A stretch of 47,824 nucleotides of DNA, from positions 1-47,824 of the forward strand of contig JAHJNL010000017.1 in NCBI GenBank assembly GCA_018820855.1, read 5' to 3'. Below, piece by piece: positions 26,623-33,416 of the stretch. The notes under the pieces were generated by a model. It ran no database searches. It had not been told where the DNA came from and saw only the letters and a program-made list of their open reading frames with translations. This stretch comes from Pseudomonadota bacterium (lineage in GTDB: Bacteria > Desulfobacterota > Desulfobulbia > Desulfobulbales > Desulfocapsaceae). Numbering within the stretch: position 1 is the first letter of the stretch; each line of letters begins with the position of its first letter. Both the position numbers and the translations under genes were made by a program.

Positions 26623-27241
26623 TAACTTTCGCTCCTGCCTTTGCAAAATAAAAGGTGCTGATTCACAGCTCTTCGGAAAATACTGCTGCTCCAATGGGCA
26701 TAGCCACTGTGGGTTTCATTTGTATAACAACTGATTATAGCCTTCCTTGATAGTTACATCGATCCGATATGCTTGACAATGAAATTTCAGACAGTTGGAA
26801 GTTTTGAAATAAAGAAAGTCAACCGATATAGTGGGTTGCGCATATAGGTATTATCTATTTGCAGTATCGGATGCATTGTGTCAATGTTTGCCGCACTTTT
26901 ACCATCTTTTTTTTAAAGGAATCTTGAATGCTGAATACCTGTCACAAAAAGAGTTATTGAGAATGTCTGAATGACAGCCAACCCGGTCCGGGTTGGAAAA
27001 TGATGTCAGCGGCGATTTTTCCTCCCTTCCTGATCCTTCCGGCCTGAATCGGGCCGGCGTATCCCTTCTACGCATGGATTCTGACGGAGAAAGAGCCGTC
27101 TGAGTCGATTTATAGAGAATCATCATGAGTGCTGTTTACTGCCCGGGGAGTCCCTTGCCCTTGCATGTGACCTTGGCAGTGAAAACTGCCAGGAATCATA
27201 GCGGCGAAAAGTATTCACGGTGAATGTAAGAAGGAGCTTTT
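26623..27241. other. Intergenic leader region upstream of hdrA
   Basis: About 620 bases without a recognised gene. It contains a perfect inverted repeat with 9-base arms (CCAACCCGG / CCGGGTTGG, 26978-26996) flanked by TGACA and TGTCA, a CCGGCC / GGCCGG hairpin near 27043-27061, and a GAAA-loop hairpin at 27172-27193. The hdrA promoter should lie here. The structures could form a 5' leader but match no riboswitch I know. Confidence 0.45.
27172..27193 (+). promoter_or_regulatory. GAAA-tetraloop hairpin in the hdrA leader
   Basis: TGGCAGT-GAAA-ACTGCCA forms seven perfect pairs closed by a GNRA tetraloop, extended by one wobble and one G-C pair. It ends ~48 bases before the hdrA start codon. It could be an RNA regulatory element or a processing site. 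It matches no family I can name. Confidence 0.4.
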
Positions 27242-30200
27242 ATGAATGCGCATGCGCAAACTGGGTCGGCGACAGCTATGAGTGGCGCGGTTATGGTGGT
27301 GGGTGGCGGCGTGGCCGGTGTCCAGTCCGCCCTTGACCTCACCGAACTTGGGTATAAGGTCTATTTGTTGGAAAAATCCGGTGCCATCGGTGGCGTCATG
27401 GCCCGGCTGGACAAGACCTTTCCCACCAATGACTGTTCTCTTTGTATCCTGGCTCCTAAACTGGTGGAAGTGGGGAGAAATCCCAATATTCAGGTCCTCA
27501 CCAAGTCCGAGTTGATTGATCTGCAGGGAACGGCAGGATCTTTTACCGCCACGGTCAGGAAGGAGCCGCGATTTATCGATGAGGAGGTCTGTACCGGCTG
27601 CGGTCAGTGTACTCTTTACTGTCTCAAGGAGATCGGTGATGATTACAATGAGAATCTCAGGCATACCCAGGCCGCCCATATCGATTATGCCCAGGCCGTG
27701 CCCACCTCCTATTATATCGATGCCAAGGCCTGCCTGCATCTGAATTACGAAACCTGTGGTCTTTGCGCCGTGGTCTGCCAGGCCAATGCCATCCGCTTTG
27801 ATCAAAAGCAGGAAACCTTGGAAATTCCGGTGGGCGCGGTGATCATGGCCCCGGGTTTTGGCAGGATCAGCAATGAGGTCATGGCCAGGTATGGCTGGGG
27901 TAAATTCAAAGATGTCCTCACCGCCTTTGAACACGAACGTCTCATGTGCGCCTCCGGTCCCACCAATGGTGAAATTGTCCGCCTTTCAGATAAGAAACAT
28001 CCGAAAAAAATAGCCTTCCTGCAATGTATTGGCTCCCGCGATGAGACATGCGGCAATAATTACTGCTCCTCGGTCTGCTGTATGTATGCCATCAAGCAGG
28101 CTACTCTGGCCCGGGAGCATGATCCGGACTGTGAAATAACCCTCTTTTATATGGATGTGCGAACCCATGGCAAGGGATTTGATGCGGCCAGGGAACGGGC
28201 AATTTCCGAAAACAATTTTCGGGTAATCTATGCCAGGCCTCCTAGAGTGGAGGATGTCTTTGATGGCGGTCTGCTGTTGACCTGGGCCGCAGAGGACGGC
28301 AGCCACCACTATGAAAAATTTGATATGGTGGTTCTTTCTCAGGGCCTGGAGTCGCCTGACGATGCGGAACAGCTGGCCCAGGCCGCAACTATTGAGCTGA
28401 ACAACTATCTCTTTGCCAAGACCGGCAACTACACGCCGCTTGCCACCAGTCGGCCCGGGGTGTATGTGATTGGCGCCTTTCAGGGGCCCAAGGATATTCC
28501 CGATTCCGTGATCCAGGCCGGAGGTGCTGCTGCCCTCTGTGCAGGCCAGCTTGTTCCTGCCAGGGACAGCGAGACCGTCAAGGCGAGTTTCCCGGAGGAA
28601 CGGGACATCAGCGCTGAAGAGCCACGGGTGGGGGTCTTTGTCTGCCACTGCGGTATCAATATCGGCGGGGTGGTGGATGTCCGGGCGGTGCGCGATTATG
28701 CGCAAACTTTGCCCAATGTGGTCTATGCCACCGACAATCTATATTCCTGCTCCCAGGATACCCAGGGCCTGTTGGTTGAGACCATACATAAATATGGACT
28801 CAACCGCCTGGTGGTGGCGGCCTGTACTCCGCGCACCCATGAACCGCTCTTTCAGGCAACCCTGCGTGATGCTGGTTTGAATCGCTCTCTCTTTGAGATG
28901 GCCAATATCCGTGATCAATGTTCCTGGGTCCATATGCATGAACCCGAGGCAGCCACGGAGAAGGCCAAGGATGTGGTGCGGATGGCCGTGGCCAAGGCGG
29001 CTTATCTCACTGCCCTGAAAGAACAGCAGTTGCCGGTGACTCCGTCCGCCCTGGTTATCGGTGGCGGCCTGGCAGGGATAACGGCTGCCTTGGCCATTGC
29101 CGATCAGGGCTTTGTCACCACTCTTGTCGAACGGGGGAAGACCTTGGGCGGCAGGGCCCTGTTGCTGAGCGCCGATCGTTTCGGAAACGACCCGAGGCAG
29201 GTTGTTCATGATCTGATTGCCAGGGTAAGGAAACATGCAAAAATTACCCTGTATACGCAGGCCGAGGTGAAAGCAGTCTCCGGTTATGTCGGTAATTTCA
29301 CCACAACTGTAGCCGTGAATCAGGGTAGCGAAGTGATCAACCACGGAGTGGCGGTATTGGCCACCGGCGGTAGGCCCTACGAGCCCGGTCAATATCTCTA
29401 CGGCAAATCAACAAAGGTGATGACTCAGCTCGATCTGGAAAAACGGTTGGCAGGCAGTCGACCGCTATCCAAAGAGATAAGGCAGGTTGTGATGATCCAG
29501 TGTGTCGGTTCCCGAGGTGAGGATCTTAGCTATTGCAGCCGGGTCTGCTGCGGTCAGGCCTTGAAAAACGTGCTGCGTCTCAAAAAATTGCAGCCGGATT
29601 TGCAGATCACCGTCCTGTACCGTGACATGCGGGCCTACGGTTTTCTGGAGGATGATTATCTGAGAGCTAGACAGCAGGGTATCATCTTTACCCGCTACGA
29701 TGTTGCCAACAAACCTGAAGTCATGCCGGGCAAGGGCAAATCCAGTCCCTTAACCGTTCGCTATTACGACCCGCTTTTAAATGAGACAATTGAACGTGCC
29801 ACTGATTTGCTGGTGCTGTCAGTGGGTATTGTCTCAGAAGATCCGACTGAGCTGGCAAGGATGCTCAAGGTTCCGGTTACTGCCGACAAGTTCTTTCTTG
29901 AGGCCCATGTGAAGTTACAGCCGGTGGATCTGCCGGTGGACGGTACCTATGTCTGCGGCCTGGCCCACTCGCCCAAGAGTATGGACGAGACCATTGCCCA
30001 GGCACAGGCTGCAGCCGGCAGGGCCTGTCAGCCCCTGGCCAAAGGTGTCATCACGCCGGTGCCCATCGTTTCCCAGGTAGACCCGGAACTCTGTATCGGC
30101 TGTGGGGTCTGCGAGAGTTTCTGCCCTTATAAGGCCATCCAAATTTACAAAGAGGGGAAAGTGCGCAAGGCCAGAACCATCACCGCCTCCTGTAAGGGCT

Positions 30201-30319
30201 GCGGGGTCTGTGCCGCCCGCTGTCCAACCATGGCCATAGATATGGGCCGTTTCACCATGGACGGTATCATGGCCCAGATCCATGCCTTTGGCGAAGAGGC
30301 CCGGGCAGAACAAAGATGA
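27242..30319 (+). CDS. HdrA-like FAD/iron-sulfur protein, tandem-duplicated form
   Basis: A 1025-residue protein of the heterodisulfide-reductase subunit A family. It contains two FAD modules in tandem. The first (VVGGGVAGVQSA at about 19-30) includes an inserted ferredoxin-like segment (VCTGCGQCTLYC and CLHLNYETCGLCAVVC). The second begins VIGGGLAGITAAL at about 604. The C-terminus has two [4Fe-4S] ferredoxin motifs (CIGCGVCESFC near 952 and CKGCGVCAARCP near 984). HdrA is the flavin electron-bifurcating subunit in methanogens and sulfate reducers; Qmo complexes use related subunits. AAGGAG precedes the ATG by six bases. The mvhD-like gene follows after 21 bases, so the pair likely forms a cytoplasmic electron-transfer complex whose partner enzyme is encoded elsewhere. 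Confidence 0.93.
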   Translation: MNAHAQTGSATAMSGAVMVVGGGVAGVQSALDLTELGYKVYLLEKSGAIGGVMARLDKTFPTNDCSLCILAPKLVEVGRNPNIQVLTKSELIDLQGTAGSFTATVRKEPRFIDEEVCTGCGQCTLYCLKEIGDDYNENLRHTQAAHIDYAQAVPTSYYIDAKACLHLNYETCGLCAVVCQANAIRFDQKQETLEIPVGAVIMAPGFGRISNEVMARYGWGKFKDVLTAFEHERLMCASGPTNGEIVRLSDKKHPKKIAFLQCIGSRDETCGNNYCSSVCCMYAIKQATLAREHDPDCEITLFYMDVRTHGKGFDAARERAISENNFRVIYARPPRVEDVFDGGLLLTWAAEDGSHHYEKFDMVVLSQGLESPDDAEQLAQAATIELNNYLFAKTGNYTPLATSRPGVYVIGAFQGPKDIPDSVIQAGGAAALCAGQLVPARDSETVKASFPEERDISAEEPRVGVFVCHCGINIGGVVDVRAVRDYAQTLPNVVYATDNLYSCSQDTQGLLVETIHKYGLNRLVVAACTPRTHEPLFQATLRDAGLNRSLFEMANIRDQCSWVHMHEPEAATEKAKDVVRMAVAKAAYLTALKEQQLPVTPSALVIGGGLAGITAALAIADQGFVTTLVERGKTLGGRALLLSADRFGNDPRQVVHDLIARVRKHAKITLYTQAEVKAVSGYVGNFTTTVAVNQGSEVINHGVAVLATGGRPYEPGQYLYGKSTKVMTQLDLEKRLAGSRPLSKEIRQVVMIQCVGSRGEDLSYCSRVCCGQALKNVLRLKKLQPDLQITVLYRDMRAYGFLEDDYLRARQQGIIFTRYDVANKPEVMPGKGKSSPLTVRYYDPLLNETIERATDLLVLSVGIVSEDPTELARMLKVPVTADKFFLEAHVKLQPVDLPVDGTYVCGLAHSPKSMDETIAQAQAAAGRACQPLAKGVITPVPIVSQVDPELCIGCGVCESFCPYKAIQIYKEGKVRKARTITASCKGCGVCAARCPTMAIDMGRFTMDGIMAQIHAFGEEARAEQR

Positions 30320-30340
30320 TATTTATTCCGGAGCAAAAAA

Positions 30341-30937
30341 ATGTCTGATTATCAACCGAAGATACTGGGTTTTTTATGTAACTGGTGCTGTTACACCGCT
30401 GCTGATTCGGCAGGTGTCGGCCGTTACCAGTATCCGCCTAATCTGCGGGTTATTCGTATGATGTGCACCGGCAGGCTTGATCCTTCATTTCCTTTGGAAG
30501 GGCTGGCCGCCGGGGCCGACGGCATCTTTGTCGGAGGCTGTCATCCGGGTGAGTGTCATTATATCGATGGCAACTACCACGCCCTGATCTCCGCCTCTCT
30601 GGTCCATGAGGTCCTGGCCCGGATCGGAATAAACAAGGAACGTTTTCTCATCGACTGGGCCTCGGCTGCTGAGGGCCCGAATTTCGTCAAGATCATCACT
30701 CATTTCACCCACAGGGTGGCCGCACTTGGCCCTCTGGGGTCATCGGAAAAGCTTGATGCGGAAGAGGTACGGCATAAACTGTCTGCTGCGGCCGAAGCGG
30801 CTCGAGGTCGCAAGGTGCGTACCGGTCTCATTAATGCCAGTAAAGAGATGATCAAAGGCGGTGACTTTTCCAGGGAGACCATTAGTGATCTGGTGGCCAC
30901 TAAATGTGATAAGGCATTGAATACCCTTTTGGGGTAG
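30341..30937 (+). CDS. mvhD: MvhD-like hydrogenase/HDR electron-transfer subunit
   Basis: A 198-residue [2Fe-2S] protein of the MvhD/VhuD family, which links hydrogenase or formate dehydrogenase to HdrA. Family features are the opening LGFLCNWCCYTAADSAG, RMMCTGRLDP, and GCHPGECHY, together giving the conserved Cys set. The last ~60 residues (from KLDAEEVRHKLSAAAEAARGRKVR) extend beyond the ~140-residue minimal family length. GGAG lies seven bases before the ATG. It is 21 bases downstream of hdrA. No hydrogenase large subunit is present in the window, so the electron donor is not known. Confidence 0.92.
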   Translation: MSDYQPKILGFLCNWCCYTAADSAGVGRYQYPPNLRVIRMMCTGRLDPSFPLEGLAAGADGIFVGGCHPGECHYIDGNYHALISASLVHEVLARIGINKERFLIDWASAAEGPNFVKIITHFTHRVAALGPLGSSEKLDAEEVRHKLSAAAEAARGRKVRTGLINASKEMIKGGDFSRETISDLVATKCDKALNTLLG

Positions 30938-30982
30938 ATCAAGAATACAGAAGACAAATATTATTAACAGGAGGATACAACC

Positions 30983-31327
30983 ATGCTTGAAGTAACAGAA
31001 TCTGCACTTGGCAATATCAAGGATTACCTGAGTCAGCAACAGATCGAATCAGCTGTTCGGATCACCATTATGTCCGGGGGCTGTTCCGGCCCGAAGCTTG
31101 GGCTGGCTGTGGATGAGGCCAAAGAGAGCGACAAGGTCTTTGACCATGACGGGGTCAGTTTTGTGGTTGACAAGGAGCTTTCCGTCTCCTGCGGTGCCAT
31201 CAAGGTGGATTTTATTGTAGATAAGAGTGGCTGTGGCTGCGGTGGCGGCGGTTTCGCTGTGACCAGTGAAAAAGCCATAGCCGGCGGGAACAGCGGTTGT
31301 TCCTGCAGTTCCGGATCATGCGGTTGA
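30983..31327 (+). CDS. HesB/IscA-like protein, cysteine form of the 'HesB-like selenoprotein' family
   Basis: A 114-residue small Fe-S-related protein. It has the A-type carrier fold (VTESALGNIKDYL, then RITIMSGGCSGPKLGLAVDE, then FVVDKELSV), with Cys in GGCSGPK, in SCGAIKVDF, and in a GCGCGGGGF tail, followed by a further Cys-rich end (CSCSSGSCG). In some anaerobes relatives carry selenocysteine in this family. Here the reading frame has ordinary TGC/TGT codons and a TGA only at the end. AGGAGG lies eight bases before the ATG. It closes the hdrA-mvhD operon, directly before a strong terminator, suggesting it helps assemble or protect Fe-S clusters of that module. Confidence 0.85.
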   Translation: MLEVTESALGNIKDYLSQQQIESAVRITIMSGGCSGPKLGLAVDEAKESDKVFDHDGVSFVVDKELSVSCGAIKVDFIVDKSGCGCGGGGFAVTSEKAIAGGNSGCSCSSGSCG

Positions 31328-31346
31328 CATCTAAGGTTGGATGTGT

Positions 31347-31373
31347 GCCGGGGGCATTTCGCCCCCGGCCTTT
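31347..31373 (+). terminator. Rho-independent terminator of the hdrA operon
   Basis: GCCGGGGGC and GCCCCCGGC form a nine-pair perfect stem with a five-base loop (ATTTC), followed by CTTTAT. It starts about 20 bases after the hesB-like stop codon. Confidence 0.9.
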
Positions 31374-31440
31374 ATAATTCGTCTAAAGTAAAAAGGCACA
31401 GAAGGGGACAGGTATTGCTTCTGGGCCCTTGGGGTTTTTT

Positions 31441-32235
31441 ATGCTAAAAATTAATTCATTTCTTTTCGGTTGTCTGTTTCTGGCTTCATCACCGGCCCTG
31501 GCCTTTCAGGCTGACGGCTGTGGGGCCGGTGCTTGTCGGGACTGCCACACATTGAACAAGAAAGAGGCAGCCATCCTGCTGCAGGACAAGGTAACTGAGG
31601 TAGTTGATGTCAAGCTCAGTCAGGTGCCCGGCCTTTGGGATGTTGAGGCGATCTATCAGGGCAGGAAGGTCCCTCTCTATATTGATTTTTCCAAGCAGTA
31701 TCTGATCAGCGGAAACATCGTCAAGCTGGACAGCGGTGAGAATCTGACCCAGAAGAGTTTTGTCAATATGAATAAGGTGGACCTTTCCCGAATCCCTCTT
31801 GATGACGCGGTTATTATCGGCAACCCGGCAGCACCGCGGAAAATCATCGTCTTTGATGACCCGGAATGTAGCTATTGCCGTAAGATTCATCCGGAAATGG
31901 AAAAGGTTGTGGCACAGCATGATGACATTGCTTTCTTTATCAAGATGTTTCCCCTGGCCATGCATCCTGCTGCTTATGACAAGGCCAAAGCCATAGTCTG
32001 TGCCAAAATCGAGAGCTCCAATGACCGGGCTCTGACCTTTCTGAGCGACAGTTTGAGCGGGAAGAAGCTGCCTGCTCCGGGATGTGAGAATGATCAGGTG
32101 GATAAAAATATCGCCCTGGCCAAAGAGCTGCATATCAATTCCACTCCCACCCTCATTATGCCGGATGGGCGGGTGCTGCCAGGCTATAAAGGAGCGGATA
32201 AGATTGTTGAGGCAATGGACCTCGAACAGCCATGA
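31441..32235 (+). CDS. DsbC/DsbG-like periplasmic thiol-disulfide protein with N-terminal CxxCH
   Basis: A 264-residue exported protein. Signal peptide to about 21 (P-A-L-A). The ATG at 31441 is preferred to a TTG 12 bases earlier. Residues ~45-110 form the DsbC-type dimerisation region. The thioredoxin-like domain (about 120-260) carries the catalytic C143-S-Y-C146 and a cis-Pro in NSTPTLIMPDG. Proteins of this family isomerise or reduce disulfides in the periplasm. An extra N-terminal C-R-D-C-H (32-36), preceded by another Cys, looks like a c-type heme motif or a second redox pair. The downstream gene overlaps it by four bases. No DsbD-like reductase is seen nearby. Confidence 0.88.
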   Translation: MLKINSFLFGCLFLASSPALAFQADGCGAGACRDCHTLNKKEAAILLQDKVTEVVDVKLSQVPGLWDVEAIYQGRKVPLYIDFSKQYLISGNIVKLDSGENLTQKSFVNMNKVDLSRIPLDDAVIIGNPAAPRKIIVFDDPECSYCRKIHPEMEKVVAQHDDIAFFIKMFPLAMHPAAYDKAKAIVCAKIESSNDRALTFLSDSLSGKKLPAPGCENDQVDKNIALAKELHINSTPTLIMPDGRVLPGYKGADKIVEAMDLEQP

Positions 32236-32753
32236 AGTCTGTTCCCCTTGCAATACATCAGACCCGTCGTTTCAGCAAACAATTGCAGGCCATGTATCAG
32301 GCCGGCAAAAATGAGCGTATTGCAGCGATGCGGGCCCAGAGGATACTTGCCGACCTGCAGGAAAACCCTTTGCATGAAGAAGCGGAATGCAAACGCACCC
32401 ATCATGGGGAGTGGCGTCTTAAGGACTGTCGTAAATACGATCTCTCCTGCGGTTTTCGGCTTGTCGGTCTGAAGCGGGATAAGCGGCTGATTTTTACCTG
32501 TATCGGCAGCCATGACGACTGTCAGCGCTGGATAGAAAATAATCGTGAATACCAAGATGACATAGCGTCGGTTCCTGTTGCTGAGCACTGTACCGAAAAG
32601 TGTCAACAGCCAATCCCGCCCATCAGCACAGAGGAAGAAACGATTGATGAGTATGAGGAACAACTCATGGCCAGGATTGATGAGCGGGTGCTGCGTGAGA
32701 TTTTTGCCGGGTTTTACAAAACTGCAAAATCGAATGCCGATGAAGTGACGTAA
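32232..32753 (+). CDS. RelE/YoeB-like protein with C-terminal extension
   Basis: A 173-residue cytoplasmic protein. The ATG overlaps the TGA of the DsbC-like gene (ATGA), so translation is coupled. The first ~105 residues resemble a RelE/ParE-type toxin: QTRRFSKQLQAM, then EWRLKDCRKYDLSCGFRLVGLKRDKRLIFTCIGSHDDCQRWI, with several Cys in the core. The remaining ~65 residues are acidic and unrelated (HCTEKC, then EEETIDEYEEQLMARIDERVL). No antitoxin gene is adjacent; the acidic tail might act in cis, which is a guess. Coupling to a periplasmic redox gene is odd and may only reflect conserved gene order. Confidence 0.55.
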   Translation: MKSVPLAIHQTRRFSKQLQAMYQAGKNERIAAMRAQRILADLQENPLHEEAECKRTHHGEWRLKDCRKYDLSCGFRLVGLKRDKRLIFTCIGSHDDCQRWIENNREYQDDIASVPVAEHCTEKCQQPIPPISTEEETIDEYEEQLMARIDERVLREIFAGFYKTAKSNADEVT

Positions 32754-32810
32754 GCAACATAAAGTAATGGAATGTGAATACTGGCAGCAAAGTTTGCTGT
32801 GAGTCGAAAT

Positions 32811-32856
32811 AAAAAAAACTCGCCTAACACGCCGACCGATCATGTGTGTGGCGAGT
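32811..32856 (-). terminator. Terminator-like hairpin (T-run on the minus side)
   Basis: ACTCGCC and GGCGAGT plus inner AACAC/GTGTG pairs form a stem; on the minus strand it is followed by an unbroken run of eight T. On the plus side it lies ~65 bases after the RelE-like stop codon but has only a weak T-rich stretch. It may serve both directions. Confidence 0.5.
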
Positions 32857-32891
32857 GGTTATATGCCTTTCTTTTGCGATGCTCCTGCTTT

Positions 32892-32924
32892 CCGGCCGCC
32901 TGAGTGGATCTCACAGGCGGCCGG
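32892..32924. repeat. GC-rich inverted repeat
   Basis: Arms CCGGCCGCCTG and CAGGCGGCCGG pair perfectly over 11 bases around an 11-base loop that has a further short stem. There is no T-run on either side, so its role as a terminator is doubtful. Confidence 0.6.
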
Positions 32925-33416
32925 ATAAGAAAAGATCGCTTCCCTGCTCTTGTCCTCGTTTTGTCATTTCTGCAGCAACATCAATACGCCCCGGAAACTG
33001 TGCTGTTCTCTGTTGTGGCTTTCTTCATTTTTCTCCACTGTTTTCTGTGTAATTTTACGTTCAGGTAATGTCTGTATACGTACAATATCGTAATAGTGAC
33101 GGCTGGTGGTGACTGTGAGAAAGAGAAGCAATTCTATAATGTTTCTCTTTTATAAGAGGTGTTGGTGTGATTTTTATTGTAATCTACTTTCAAAAATGTA
33201 GAAATCTGGTATCTTGCATTCTTTCAGTGAACTGTGCTGTGCACCGCTTATCTCTCAATTCTTCCTTTCCGGAGTTGGGCTGAAATTTCTACAGGAGAGG
33301 GGAGTTGCTCTTGTACGTTGAATGAAGGTGTCAGGTGAGCATGCATTGTGGACTGGGCAATGAACCCTTTTTTCTTGAGAAGATGATCAAAAAAACAATT
33401 ACCTGTTACCTGCCAT

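Larger units (their letters stand above)
32754..33416. other. Intergenic region with two strong hairpins
   Basis: About 660 bases. It includes a terminator-like hairpin at 32818-32856 and an 11-pair GC-rich inverted repeat at 32892-32924. The rest is AT-rich with no recognised gene and should carry the promoter of the hybrid kinase at 33417. Confidence 0.45.

Noticed and set aside
27215-30313. Long open frames on the minus strand opposite hdrA (for example 27215-27934, 27986-28705, 28739-29392).
   Set aside because: They mirror a GC-rich plus-strand gene with clear domains and a good ribosome-binding site, and their own translations have no recognisable features.
30983-31327. Possible selenocysteine in the HesB-like gene.
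   Set aside because: All relevant positions are TGT/TGC. The only TGA is the terminal stop, and no extended homologous sequence follows it.
31441-32235. Reading the DsbC-like protein as a c-type cytochrome because of its CxxCH.
   Set aside because: A single motif at the extreme N-terminus with a full DsbC-type domain behind it does not make a cytochrome; kept only as an oddity.
31489-32843. Minus-strand frames opposite the DsbC-like and RelE-like genes.
   Set aside because: They are shadows of two well-supported plus-strand genes; no start signals or protein features.
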